DNA of 64,000 bases, taken from assembly GCA_037349105.1 (NCBI GenBank), contig JAYJMM010000110.1, positions 1,426,001-1,490,000 of the forward strand. The letters are read 5' to 3'. Below are positions 11,673 through 21,735 of this stretch, in pieces (within the stretch, counting starts at the first letter, position 1; each line of letters begins with the position of its first letter). A program made the translations under genes and the position numbers. Origin of the DNA: Limnomonas spitsbergensis (lineage: Eukaryota; Chlorophyta; Chlorophyceae; Chlamydomonadales). The notes beneath the pieces are model-generated. The model was not told where the DNA came from. It ran no database searches and saw nothing but the letters and a program-made list of their open reading frames with translations.

Positions 11673-13318
11673 ATGTCCGTCCAGATGCTGCGCTCTGCTC
11701 AGAGGGCTACTGCCGCCCTTCCCATCGGTGCCCGCCGCTGCACTGTTGTCTCCCGCCGCTGCGCTGTGGTGACCGCCGCCAAGGCAAGCTTCGACGGAGC
11801 AAGCACCGACCCGGTCGATGTTGCGAACTGTGAGTTTCAGGCCTATTGGCTAAGCACGTGACAGCCGCTACTGGTAGCTGTTCAAAATCCTGTCCACAAA
11901 CAGTCAGAAACAGAGGCGTAAATTGTAAAAAATAGGTAGTACCATTGCAATGTCTCATGCACGAGTAAAAAATTGAGTTGCACAAATTATTGGTAGTGGG
12001 TCCATGAAACATTACTACTTATGTCCTCAATGCTTACAAGTGAAATATTTGAGTTGACTGGTGATTTTACCTTGCAAGCCCAACCTGACGTCGTCGCCTC
12101 CATACCTTCCACACCTTCAGACCTGAAGACCTTGCCTGGCTACGGACCCGTCAGCGGACCCTTTGAGAACCCCTGGGACCCTGCCAACCTGTGCGATGGT
12201 GTCACGGTGAATGAGGTTCGCCGCTGGCGTGAGAGCGAGATTGTTCACGGACGAGTGGCCATGGTAAGAACAATGTCAATGCTGTCCATTTGAAATCTGG
12301 CACGGTACCTTATTAGAAGCAGTGGATTAGCAAGTTGTTGCTTTTGTTGCTTGGACAATCCACCCCTCGGTTTCTGATATGGGAGTGTGATTATGCACGA
12401 ATGTGTGGGCAGTTGTGCAATTGACAGTGAAATAAGCAACATATCCCCTCAACAGCGCATATATGTCTGGGGGAATACTATGTGCCCAGCTTACTTTTTC
12501 ACAGAAAATACAAGCAGGGATGTGACTCTGCACTGCGCAATACTTCATTTTTGGCCTGGAACAGGGGCAAGTGCAGGCACTGAACATTTCCTTATTTTCT
12601 CCTCTGCAGCTCGCTGCCCTCGGCTTCATTGTCGGAGAGCAGGTCCAGGACAGCCAGCTGCTGTTCAACTTCGACGGCCAAGTCAGCGGCCCCGCCATCA
12701 TGCACTTCCAGCAGCTCAAGCAGGGATTCTGGGAGCCCCTTCTGATTGCCATCGGTCTGGCTGAGTCCTTCCGCACCAGCGTTGGCTGGTCCACCCCCCT
12801 GGGAGCTGGCTTCAACACGCTGAAGGATGAGTACACCATGGGTGACTTGGGTTTCGACCCTCTGGGCCTGGGACCCAAGAACGCGAAGGAGATGACTGTC
12901 CTGAAGACGAAGGAGCTGAACAATGGACGCTTGGCCATGATTGCCATTGCTGGTTTCGTCCTGCAGGTACAGACGCATATCTGGCATAGTTAACACCACA
13001 AGTCGTATGCCCTGACATTAGTGAACATTCTGCTAGGATGCTTCACACATGCTACTGCACTGTAGTGAACATTCTGCAACACTTCTGCCATGACAAGCAG
13101 GCTTAGTCACCAATTTTCACATGCACATTAGCCATGTTGGTCTCATGGTGTTTATTGATTGGTGTTCCAACATTTGTTCTTTACAGGAGAAGGCAGAGCC
13201 TGGTATTGAGATCTTTGAGCACCTCTTCTTCAACCTGGGCTTGGGCGTTGCTGAGAATGTTGACGGCCTTGAGACTGGACTGGGTCTCCCTGCCACCATC
13301 CCTATCCCAACCCTGTGA
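11673..13318 (+). CDS. LHCSR: LHCSR-type stress-related chlorophyll a/b-binding protein, copy 2
   Basis: Four exons at the same positions and phases as copy 1: 11673-11829, 12121-12263, 12610-12966 and 13187-13318, giving 262 residues. A transit-like leader ([15 protein letters not shown]...) precedes the mature start [20 protein letters not shown]. Pigment-binding helices are nearly identical to copy 1 ([56 protein letters not shown]). The C-terminal lumenal helix differs: [20 protein letters not shown] replaces [20 protein letters not shown], exchanging several Glu for Gly, Asn or Thr. In Chlamydomonas LHCSR3 acidic residues of this tail are linked to pH sensing, so the two copies may respond differently to lumen acidification. 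That last point is inference. Confidence 0.95.
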
Positions 13319-13471
13319 AGGGTTGTGATGAGCCACACTAAGTAAGGAATCTGGATGATACGATGGGTTATATTGCATTATATTACGCTGCCTGTACATA
13401 CCATTTAACACTTCATTTGAAGTATCGACTTGTGAACATTTGTAGCACTGTTTTGAGTGAAGAATTTAACG

Positions 13472-13476
13472 TGTAA
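13472..13476 (+). terminator. TGTAA poly(A) signal of LHCSR copy 2
   Basis: TGTAA in the context acgtgtaataaatt lies about 155 bases past the stop, the same distance as in copy 1. Confidence 0.6.
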
Positions 13477-13658
13477 TAAATTAACTTGTCCCAAATCTAC
13501 TCTCCGGCCCCTCTGCCCCTGACAAGTCCAGGCCTGCTACACTAAATTTTCACTCAGTCCAATACTTGTGGTGATGGAAGTACAAAATGGTGCATAACAC
13601 CTGTCAGAAATTCTGAGTACGGCAAGAAAAAGGGAAAGTGAGTAAGTGTACTACTTAC

Positions 13659-15102
13659 CGATTCATACACTATGGAAATTATGTATTCCTCAGCATGCAT
13701 GTCTAAAGCGCCAGCCAGATGCATGCTGTCAAGGCTCAATACCTGAGAATCTGAGGGAGGGGGGTCCATTTCAATCAGCTCATCAGTGCGCGTCTAATAA
13801 GTGTAGATGGTTCACAATGTCAGGTGGTGAAACAAAAGAATAAACCATTGCTCAGCGATGATGGCATATCTAGTCACATCTGCCTCCGTCAGCTCCTGAC
13901 TAGAGTGAGCTGACTCTATGTGATCTAGGAAGTTACAACTCCAGACATAACGGCGGATGGTACCCGCGGTGCTCCTGCAGATGGTGCAAGCCCTTGGTCT
14001 GTGCACAAATTGTTGGCAGACCCCCTCTCAACAGCCGCATATGACATCTTGTACCTCAGGGGGAAGCGAGACTCGACTATTAGCGTGCCCTCGATGGTAG
14101 AGCCTCTGACCAAGTCTGGACAGGAGCAGCAGGAGCAAGAGCTGAGGGAGTAGCAAGAGTGAAAGAGGAGTATAATGATGTGATGGTGCACTGTCGCTTC
14201 GACGAATTCTCCCCGGCCAGCTTCTCAGCTCCTCTCTTGCATTCTTAACCCTGTTAATGATTCCTTAGGGCCACTGGGTTGTCTGAAAATGTTAAGACCT
14301 TCAAGCACTGCTGACAATAGGTTGTCATTCCTTAATTCATAGCAACTACCAATGCACCACTACACCATGTGAGTCCATAATACGGATGTACGCACAACGG
14401 TGCATGTCATTCCGGAGCCATGACAGCCCCCCATGCCATAATTGCATGCCAAGAGGGGTCGGTATTCTGTGCGGAATATTCTATCATGCATATCTGTTGC
14501 AAATGACAGAAGGAATGCAATGGTGTAGCTGTCGTCTAAATCTGATCTGTACTTTTTTGTTACTAAATATTCTAGAAATTCATTGTTTTTTGTTACCCCC
14601 TCCCCCCCTCCACTTTGACCCTCTATATCTACCAGCCCCCTGGGCCAAAAACAATTTTGAGACCATGTGTGGAAAACTCTCGTCAAGCTCTACAACTTTG
14701 AGGAAGGTGTGTATTTAGTTTATGTTTGCCCCCCCCCCCTCCCATACTCACTGCATCCAAATCACAAGAAAGGTTACGTCCATGATACCACCCCTGAGAT
14801 CTGAAAAGGTGATACGTGTGACGCGTTGAGGAAAGAAAGAGAGGGTTCGGTACTTCCAAATGAAAAAGAGAGGCAAGGGGTCAGACACAGCTGTTGATAC
14901 TTCTTGTCACAGATTTTGAACATCTTGGAGGTTCTCGGAAAGCACGCTCAGAAGTCCTGTTTGGGGTACTTTCTCGGGTAGGCAGAAGAATACATCATAC
15001 GGAACATAATTTGAGTTGCTGACGTTGCTTGGCTCAGCCAACACTGGAGTGAAACTGAGATGGGGAAACTGCAGCGTGTGACACATGATGTGGCTCAGGG
15101 TT
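13659..15102 (-). CDS. Spliced gene, product not recognised
   Basis: At least six coding-like stretches are read on the minus strand. They are 14911-15102 (contains SNYVPYDVFFCLPEKVPQTG), about 14650-14700 (VVELDESFPHMVSKLFLAQ), about 14430-14600 (NNEFLEYLVTKKYRSDLDD and FLLSFATDMHDRIFRTEYRP), 14055-14115 (LVRGSTIEGTLIVESRFPL), 13846-13974 (TIRRYVWSCNFLDHIESAHS) and 13659-13793 (DELIEMDPPPSDSQ, then LDMHAEEYIISIVYES). 14055-14115 and 13846-13974 join in phase, and 13659-13793 is bounded by attag and a strong gtaagt. Other junctions, the start and the stop are unresolved. The gene may extend past 15102 and below 13659, so it converges on LHCSR copy 2. The amino-acid composition is that of a normal soluble helical protein; I could not place a family. 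Confidence 0.55.
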
Positions 15103-15239
15103 CTGGTTAGACAACAACATCAGAAACAAACTGGAATTAACCATAGGAACATTGGCAGCGTGATCCGACTCTGCAAACTGCAGAATATAAAGGGCATCGT
15201 TGGCTCAAGCTGAGATGCTGAAGGAGACTGGGCTATCTA

Positions 15240-15670
15240 ACTTTTCTGCCAAGTTTCCTGAATGCCCAAGAATCCTGCCAAATTACCAGCAGCCAGGCAC
15301 CGCACCGGGAAAGAGCCTCTTATGGGAACGAAAGGAGGACGATGAAGGAGACAGACGCAGCTAGACACCTTTTCCACCCAGCTTCCTGCATGGACAAGAA
15401 TCGAAGTGCCGCAAACCAGTGGCCGCACTGGGCGGGCAAAAGCCTGGTATAGAAAATGAGGAGGATCAAGGAGGCAGGCGGGGTGAAGGGAAGTAATTTT
15501 CACCAAGCTTCTTGAATGCCCAAGAATCACAAAACCGCAAACCAGGAGCCGCGCCGGGCAGAGCCTTTGCATGAGCAAGGATGAGGACGAAGGAGACAGG
15601 CGGAACGAAAGGCGATATTTGTTGTCAAGCCTCCTCAGTGCCCAAGCATCACAAGACTAGAAAACAGGTG
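15240..15670. repeat. About 130-bp tandem repeat, 3-4 units
   Basis: Diverged units each contain agcttcttgaatgcccaag, then caaaccaggagccgc-like and gaggacgaaggagacaggcg words. The arrays here and at 15670-16650 are adjacent but have different units. Confidence 0.75.
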
Positions 15671-16650
15671 CCCCACCAGGGATGGATGCCCTCCTGCTTG
15701 ACTGTGTGGCCTCAATCCCTCAATCCTTTTTCCCTGGACCATGCCCCTGAGCCAGGGTATTAATCTACGCGACCAATCTGGGCTCAGCAAGGGACGCGAG
15801 TATCATTGGATGGAAAGCCCGCCTGCTTGTCTATTTGGCCTCAAATCCATCAATCCCTCGAGTTGCTGGACCATGCCCCTAGATCAGGTTGATAATCAAC
15901 ACGACATAAGGGAGGGCTCAGCAGGGGGCTTGACAATCAGTTTTGGGCAATGTACGGCCATGACGGTTGGCCTTTTGACGGTGCCAACAATATTCTACGG
16001 TGCTTCAGTCAACATTTTACTACACCTGCGTCCGTTTCTCCATGTCAGATCCCAACAGTCCTGACGATGGGATGCCCTCCTGCTTGCAAGTAAGGTTAAG
16101 GGTTTAGTGTTCTGGGTTTTAAACCCTTAACCCAGAGCCAGGGGCTCAGCAGGGGTCATGGGGATGGGAGGATGAGATGCCTTCCTGCTTGTCTGTTTGG
16201 CCTCATTCCCTCATATCCCTGGACCCTGCCTCTAGATCAAGACAATGAACACCACCAAGCAAGGCTCATCAGGAGGCACGGGGGTGGGAAGTCCCTTTCT
16301 TTCTCTGTTTGGCCTCAATCCCTCATATAGTCATATCCCTGGATCATGCCCCCAGATCAGGGTAAGAAATGACGCGATCAAGGGCGGGGCTCAACAGGGG
16401 TCAACATAAAGATGGGATGCCCTCCCTTGTCTATGCAGCCTCAATCCCTTACATCCCTAGACCCTACCCCCTAGACGAGGGTAGACATCGGCACGGCCAA
16501 AGGCGGGACTGAGCAGGGGGCGTGCCAATGAGACGTCCTCTTCTTTGCCTGTTTGCCTCATTCCCTCATAAAGTCATATCCCTGGACCCTGCCCCCGAGC
16601 CAGGGTAATAATCAACACCACCAGGAGAGGCTCAGCTTGGGTTGTGGGCA
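15670..16650. repeat. About 125-150-bp tandem repeat, 7-8 units
   Basis: Units share tgccctcctgcttg, tttggcctcaatccctca, ccctggaccatgcccc, gatcagggta and ggctcagcagggg. Divergence between units is considerable. No coding sequence was recognised in it. Confidence 0.8.
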
Positions 16651-16659
16651 GGGTAACCC

Positions 16660-16810
16660 CGGTACGGAATACGGCACGGTCAAACGGTACGGTACGGTAC
16701 GGACACAATGGGATGGGCTAATAAAATGGACAATACGGTAGTTCCAAACGGTACGGTACGGTCAAACGGTACGGTACGGTACGGTACGGGATACGGTACG
16801 GGATTTCTGC
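16660..16810. repeat. CGGTA pentanucleotide repeat
   Basis: Runs of cggtacggtacggta are interspersed with caaacggta and one insertion of unique sequence. GTAC-rich and locally self-complementary. Confidence 0.9.
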
Positions 16811-18060
16811 CAATACGGCCATACTGGGTAACCCTGGATGTGGGGATGGGAGTTATGGGAGGCCCTCTGCTACGTCTGTGTACGTCCTCATTCTCTCATA
16901 TCCCTGGACTATGCGCATGGACCAGGCAGGGTGAAATTATTTGAAACAACAAATTTCCTGTGTGGCCTCCATCTCCATGCCCCTACCTCGCATGCATACA
17001 TGCAGAATCTCAATCGGTGCTCGTGGAGGCGTGCGCCAGTCGCCAGACCACCTTTAGCAGTCAGGTTGGCCAGCCACCACTGGGCCGACTAATAACCTAC
17101 AGGACGTAAGCGAAATCTGGATCCCTTAGTCTAACTGGTAAGAATGCTACAGTACCGTCAATACCGTCAATATCTAAGGCTATGAGCAGAGTGCTACAGT
17201 ACCTTCACACTTGAAACCACCACAAGACACAAACTCACCAGGGTCGTGGTGAAGTCCAGGCTGATTGCCCAAGGGCGCATTACCCAGCTAGGCTCGGAAA
17301 TCCCTTGTAGATCATATTGCCAGCACGACGACTTTTGAATCCGAATTTTCGATACCGGCCTGCTGTGTCCATGCCAGCCAGTCCCACACCAGATCCCTTC
17401 GAATTGCGCACCTGCGTTCCAGTAAACAGTGGCCGTGCGAGTTGTTGTTGGTCGTGTGCCTCTTCTGTTCCTGATCGCCTGTTTTCAGGTGCCGACGAGG
17501 GCCACATGCGCATCCGGGCTGTTTTTGTGTTATTAGCGTCTCAGGTAGGGTTTGGGCGGCCGGCCTCACACCTTATTAAGTCCAGGCAAAAGTGTCCAGC
17601 TGTGTTGCCAGCTGTATCTCAGGTTTTTCTAGGGTTGGGTGGCCGGCCTCCCACTTCGTCAAGTCCATGCAGGGGGTCCAAAAGAAAATAGTGTTTATTC
17701 AGTTATGGGTAGCGGTATACCGGTATGCGCCAGATCACCAGCTTTGGGGGACTGCCACAGGGCCGATTGGGAGTTGGGAACCAAAAACCTTGACCGGCCT
17801 ACGGGCTATTGCTGGTGTCCAAAGCGGCAGGGCTTGCTGCACCTTGTCCCCTGTCATGTAGCTGAAGGGTAGCGGAAGCATCCAAGGGATGCAGCTGCCA
17901 CGCTGGCCGTATATCCGAGTCAGACGGTACTTACGTCACACCTGCCCTAGCTTGACAGGAGAGCACCAGGTGAGCGCTCCAAAATGTCCTGTCAAGATAA
18001 TAACACGTGAATTTAGGCTGCGGGCTTGAGATCAAAGGCACTATGTTGCCCCCAAAGCAG
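16811..18060. other. Non-coding; dispersed repeats
   Basis: 17400-17690 belongs to a dispersed family also seen reversed at 38755-38950 and direct at 45275-45440. Shared words are gcgcatccgggctgtttttg, gggcggccggcctcacacc and ttaagtccaggcaaaag. 17715-17870 resembles the palindrome-rich family described at 30630 (gggccgattgggagttggga, then catgtagctgaag). No exon was recognised. Confidence 0.45.
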
Positions 18061-20056
18061 CGCATTCGCGATCTGGAGAAGCGGCTGCGGCTGTCTGCCG
18101 TGAGCCATAACGTGATGACCTGGACGTGGAAGCGCTGTGTCTGCAAAATGGCTCCTCGATGTTCTCTGGCTTGCACGTGCTGACGGAGCGGGTCAAATAC
18201 ATCGACACCGAGCTGCGCGAAGCCCGGGCGAGCACCCTCAGTCCTCACCCTCGTGCGGCACCCTCATCCAAGCGCGGAAAGGCCGGTCGGGTCTACCCCG
18301 GGTTTCAGTGTCAGTCAAGCAAAATATGCCAGTGCCGATCTCTGCATACAGCATAGGTTTATGTAATCAGAATGTTTCGGGAAGCCACCCAGCAGGTCTG
18401 AGCCACAGCCCAGCCGCAGAATTACGCCATGCAGCACAGGCCCCTAGCCATGCAGGGTTGCCTGCACGCCTTGCCTTTGACGTCCGAAGACTACCCATTG
18501 TGCAGCATTCTGCAAGGCAGGGCTGGTGCTCCATGCAGAGCACGCCCTGGCCACGCTGGATCGCCCTCCTGACATGCCTTGCATTTCCTAGCCATTCACG
18601 TCGACTAGAGACGGGTTCAGGGCTCAGAGTATGGCTGAAAATAGTCCAATGCCAAGGACTTACATTTCTGATCAAGCAAGACGAAGCGCACAACCAGCAA
18701 ACAAACAGTATCCCTGCACACTATGCTCGCGACGATCTCTTTGCTTATGGACCATCACCCATATGACCCATATAATTGGTTACTGTGCCAGCACAAGTCC
18801 CGTATGCGTCTTCTGGGGCCGCAGGGACAACAATAATAAGTGAAACCTAGCATACCATCCAACGAGGGTAAAGACCTCCACGAGGTCTTTACCAGGCTGA
18901 ACTTCTTAGCTCTTTTACCTCATTCCCCAAATCTGCCCAACCATGGGAAAGGTGGACTTTTGTGAGGACCTTTCAGGGCTAAAACCTTGAACCTTGAACC
19001 CTGAAATTTGCTCTTCCAGGAAAAATAGGACTGCCTGAAGGATCTTGTGGGGCTTAAGATCGCCAGGCTGGCGGCGGACACGCTCGGAGCGCAGCAGGGT
19101 GCCAGGATGGAGCAGCTGGAGAAAGACCTCGCCTACTACCAAGTGCGTGTTAAGTGAGAGAATGGCACACTACCAAGCGGGTAGTATCACGCAGGAAGTA
19201 TCAAGTGGACAGTTCCAAGTGGGCAGTACCAAGTGGGCAGTACCAAGTGGGCAGTACCAAGTAGAGTTGTATTACCAAGTGGGTAAGAAGTGAGAGTGAC
19301 TGGCACGCTACCAAATAGGAAGTACCATCTAGGGCAGTAACACCAAGTGGGTAGTACCAAGTAGAGTAGTGCTACCCAGCTCGCATGGGTGCATGGGCCG
19401 ATTCTGCAACACCTCGCATGGGTGCATGGGCCAACTCTGCAACACCTCGCATGGGTGCATGGATGAATCTGCAACACCTCGCATGGGTGCATGCGCCGAC
19501 TCTGCAACATCTCGCATGGGTGCATGGGCTGACTCTGCAACACCTCGCATGGGCGCCAGGACGGAACAGCTGGAGGGAAGCCTTGAGTATCATGAAGTGC
19601 ATCCTGCTAAGCATAGTACTCCAGTAATTTCAAGTGGGTGTAGAGCTATGCAACACCTCGCATGGGCGGGTAGGCGGACTCTGCAACACCTAAAAATAAC
19701 GCCAAAATAGGCAATTAGGCACCGCTTCAACACCCCCTCCCCAATCACTGGTGCAACTGAGCAAGTCGGTTGCGGAGCGGAACCGCTACTTTTATGAGAC
19801 CGAGCAGCTGAAAGGGCAGGTGGCGCGAGCTGAGCTGGGACTCAGGTGGGAATTTGTGACTCTGGTGTGGAACTTGGGACTGAGGTGTGGAGTGTGGGAC
19901 ACTGATATGGAATGTTTTTTTGCTGGGAGGATTGTTAACCTGTGACTTGTTTCATGCAGGGAGGAACATGCCAGGGCGGAGGCTGAAGCAGCTGTGAGAG
20001 CCTCTAAGGAGCAGCAGCTAGAAACAGCACGCAAGCTGATTGAGAAACAGCAGCTG
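18061..20056 (+). CDS. Coiled-coil protein exons, gene possibly decayed
   Basis: Plus-strand stretches with strong heptad character. 18061-18240 reads RIRDLEKRLRLSA then, after an apparent shift of frame, FSGLHVLTERVKYIDTELRE. 19029-19142 reads CLKDLVGLKIARLAADTLGA then RMEQLEKDLAYYQ, 38 codons in phase 0, between aatag and gtgcgt. About 19745-19845 reads LSKSVAERNRYFYETEQLKG. 19960-20056 reads EEHARAEAEAAVRASKEQQL then KLIEKQQL, ending at gtgaga. The last two join in phase. The frame change in the first exon, and the lack of a phase-compatible acceptor for the third, mean the gene may be a pseudogene or my boundaries may be wrong. I cannot assign a family; long coiled coils of this kind occur in cytoskeletal and basal-body proteins. 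The 3' continuation was not found. Confidence 0.45.
19143..19700 (+). repeat. Intron minisatellites and ghost copy of the preceding exon end
   Basis: 19143-19370 is an 11-12-bp minisatellite of taccaagtgggcag. Its unit resembles the exon 19029-19142 end plus 5' splice site (tactaccaagtgcgtgtt). 19380-19550 and 19645-19690 are 30-bp units (tctgcaacacctcgcatggg). 19548-19620 is a diverged copy of the exon end itself: ggcgccaggacggaacagct against ggtgccaggatggagcagct, continuing to gtgcatcctg where the real exon has gtgcgtgtta. Confidence 0.65.
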
Positions 20057-20170
20057 GTGAGAGTCAGCAGTAAGAGGTGGCAGTGAGCGGTGGTGGTGAG
20101 AGGTGGTAGTGAGAGGTGCCAGTGAGAGGTGATATATAGAGGTGGCAGTGAGAGGATGCAAACACACTGG
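20057..20170. repeat. Short minisatellite
   Basis: Units of roughly 12-13 bp (gtgagaggtggtagtgagag) begin right at the 5' splice site gtgagagtc of the preceding exon, so the unit again looks junction-derived. Confidence 0.55.
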
Positions 20171-20466
20171 GGAGTATCAGTAGCGGAAAAGTGTCAGTGA
20201 ACACACAGAGGCTGGTGTCGGGGCCTCTGGGCGGTTGGGGGCTGGGTAGGTTAAAGGGGCGGGTAGGGCTAACATGACTGTATCGGGCGGATGGTAGCCC
20301 ACCTAGTGGTGCAGCTGAACGGTTGGCTTCCATTATCCACGCCCCATGACAGATTGTTTGGGTGGATGCTCAGAGGCACAACCTCACGACAGTTTACGGA
20401 CCGCTCTGCACCTGTGTTTTGACTATGAGTGATTTGGCTGCAATCACCTTTTTGTATGGTTTGTAT

Positions 20467-20655
20467 ACCGTAGATTTGATTTGCCTTCCCGTCGGGCATC
20501 CAAACAATATTTATTTTAATGCTGCCCTCAGGGCCAATTATAATCACAAACTCTTAATTTCCGACTGAAAACTGGCATTGATAATCGATATTTGTAAATC
20601 TATGGATCCCTCAACCCCAAACAATATTTATTATGCGGGAAGGCAAAACAAATAT
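20467..20655. mobile_element. Short terminal-inverted-repeat element (MITE-like)
   Basis: The left end gtagatttgatttgccttcc and the right end ggaaggcaaaacaaatatac are inverted copies with a few mismatches, bounding about 190 bp with no coding capacity. Related elements with the same end occur at 30911-31100, 44917-45165 and 45928-46150. Internal words such as ggatccctcaacccc and ttttcagtcga are shared among some copies. Confidence 0.65.
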
Positions 20656-21009
20656 ACTGTTAAGTTGTATACAATTCTCGGGGGGAGGTCTCAGCTATCC
20701 TTTTTTTTGTAGTATGCTAAAGACATCGTAAGCAGAGGTAAGTGCGAAGGAGGCTCGCTGTGCTGGCTTGCTCGTACCCTTACCACCTTGATTGTTTGTG
20801 TGCTGTCTATAAAAAAAAACATCTCGCTCAGGTCATCACACAAGGCCGGCGAGTGCTCCCCTCACATGAGGGTTTGTGTGGGTATGAAAAAAAACCATTG
20901 ACCCAGTATGGCTGGAGTTTTGGAACATCACAATCTCACTGGCAGGCCCTTGTCCATGCATGATACCGCAATCGGCAATGATTCAGTGCTTCCACATATC
21001 ATTACGGCA

Positions 21010-21735
21010 GTGTGTTAGCATGGCTCTGGCTCCCCGCCAGCATAGAAGCACACAACAATTTTGAATAGCACAGGTCAGAGGAAGAACCTCACTTTGATTG
21101 AAGAGGGCTAGAGCTCGAGCAACAGCTAAGGGCCGCATGACAATTTGGCTTGGCTTGCGCTTGTGTGCGCATGAACTCACGGCTGCGGCTCGGTGCAATT
21201 AGCACGTTTGACACGAGAGGACAGCGGAGCGGTCAACAACATGGGACACGCGGCTGCTACTAGCGGTGTTGGGCAAGGGGAGATAGCGAGCATGTGGAGG
21301 ATGCGCTGCATGTCAGCTTCCATAGCCCTAGCGTGAAGGAGAGCCTTAGGGACAAAGTTTGGGCAGGCTTCCCCGAGGGCGCCACAGACTTTCAACAGTT
21401 GTACCGAGGCAGGCTTGGGTGGGAGGCTTTGACTTTTGTTCAGGACGTGGTAGGCATTGTTGAGGCCTAGATTTGTTGCTTTTCCTTGCCATCTTGGGGA
21501 GTAGGTATTCTTACCCGAGTTTCTTCCACCCATTTGTGTTTCTCTCTTCCTATCTTTTTGAAGGCTTGAGAGGGACAGGGATACTTCTGGCTGCCTTTTC
21601 CTTCTGGGGGGGGGGGTATTTCTTTCTACTTCTTTCCATTTCCCTCAAGATTCCTTTTATTTTCTCACATCCCTTCAGTTGGGCGCCCGCACGGCCACAC
21701 CTTTTCGAACAGAGCCCAGAGGTGTCATGTCTTTG
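21010..21735 (+). mobile_element. Decayed LINE 3' part, copy C
   Basis: Colinear with LINE copy A 5085-5797 without the insertion at 5220-5367. Shared stretches include tgttgggcaaggggagatag-like sequence, aacagttgtaccgaggca and gacgtggtaggcattgttga. It ends in the 3' box at about 21680-21735 (agagcccagaggtgtcatgt). The coding end reads FQQLYRGRLGWEALTFVQDV then VGIVEA and a stop, probably the natural C-terminus of the LINE protein. Confidence 0.6.

Noticed and set aside
17120..17170. Possible tRNA (tagtctaactggtaagaat)
   Set aside because: Only a D-arm-like word; no matching acceptor, anticodon or T arms can be built around it.
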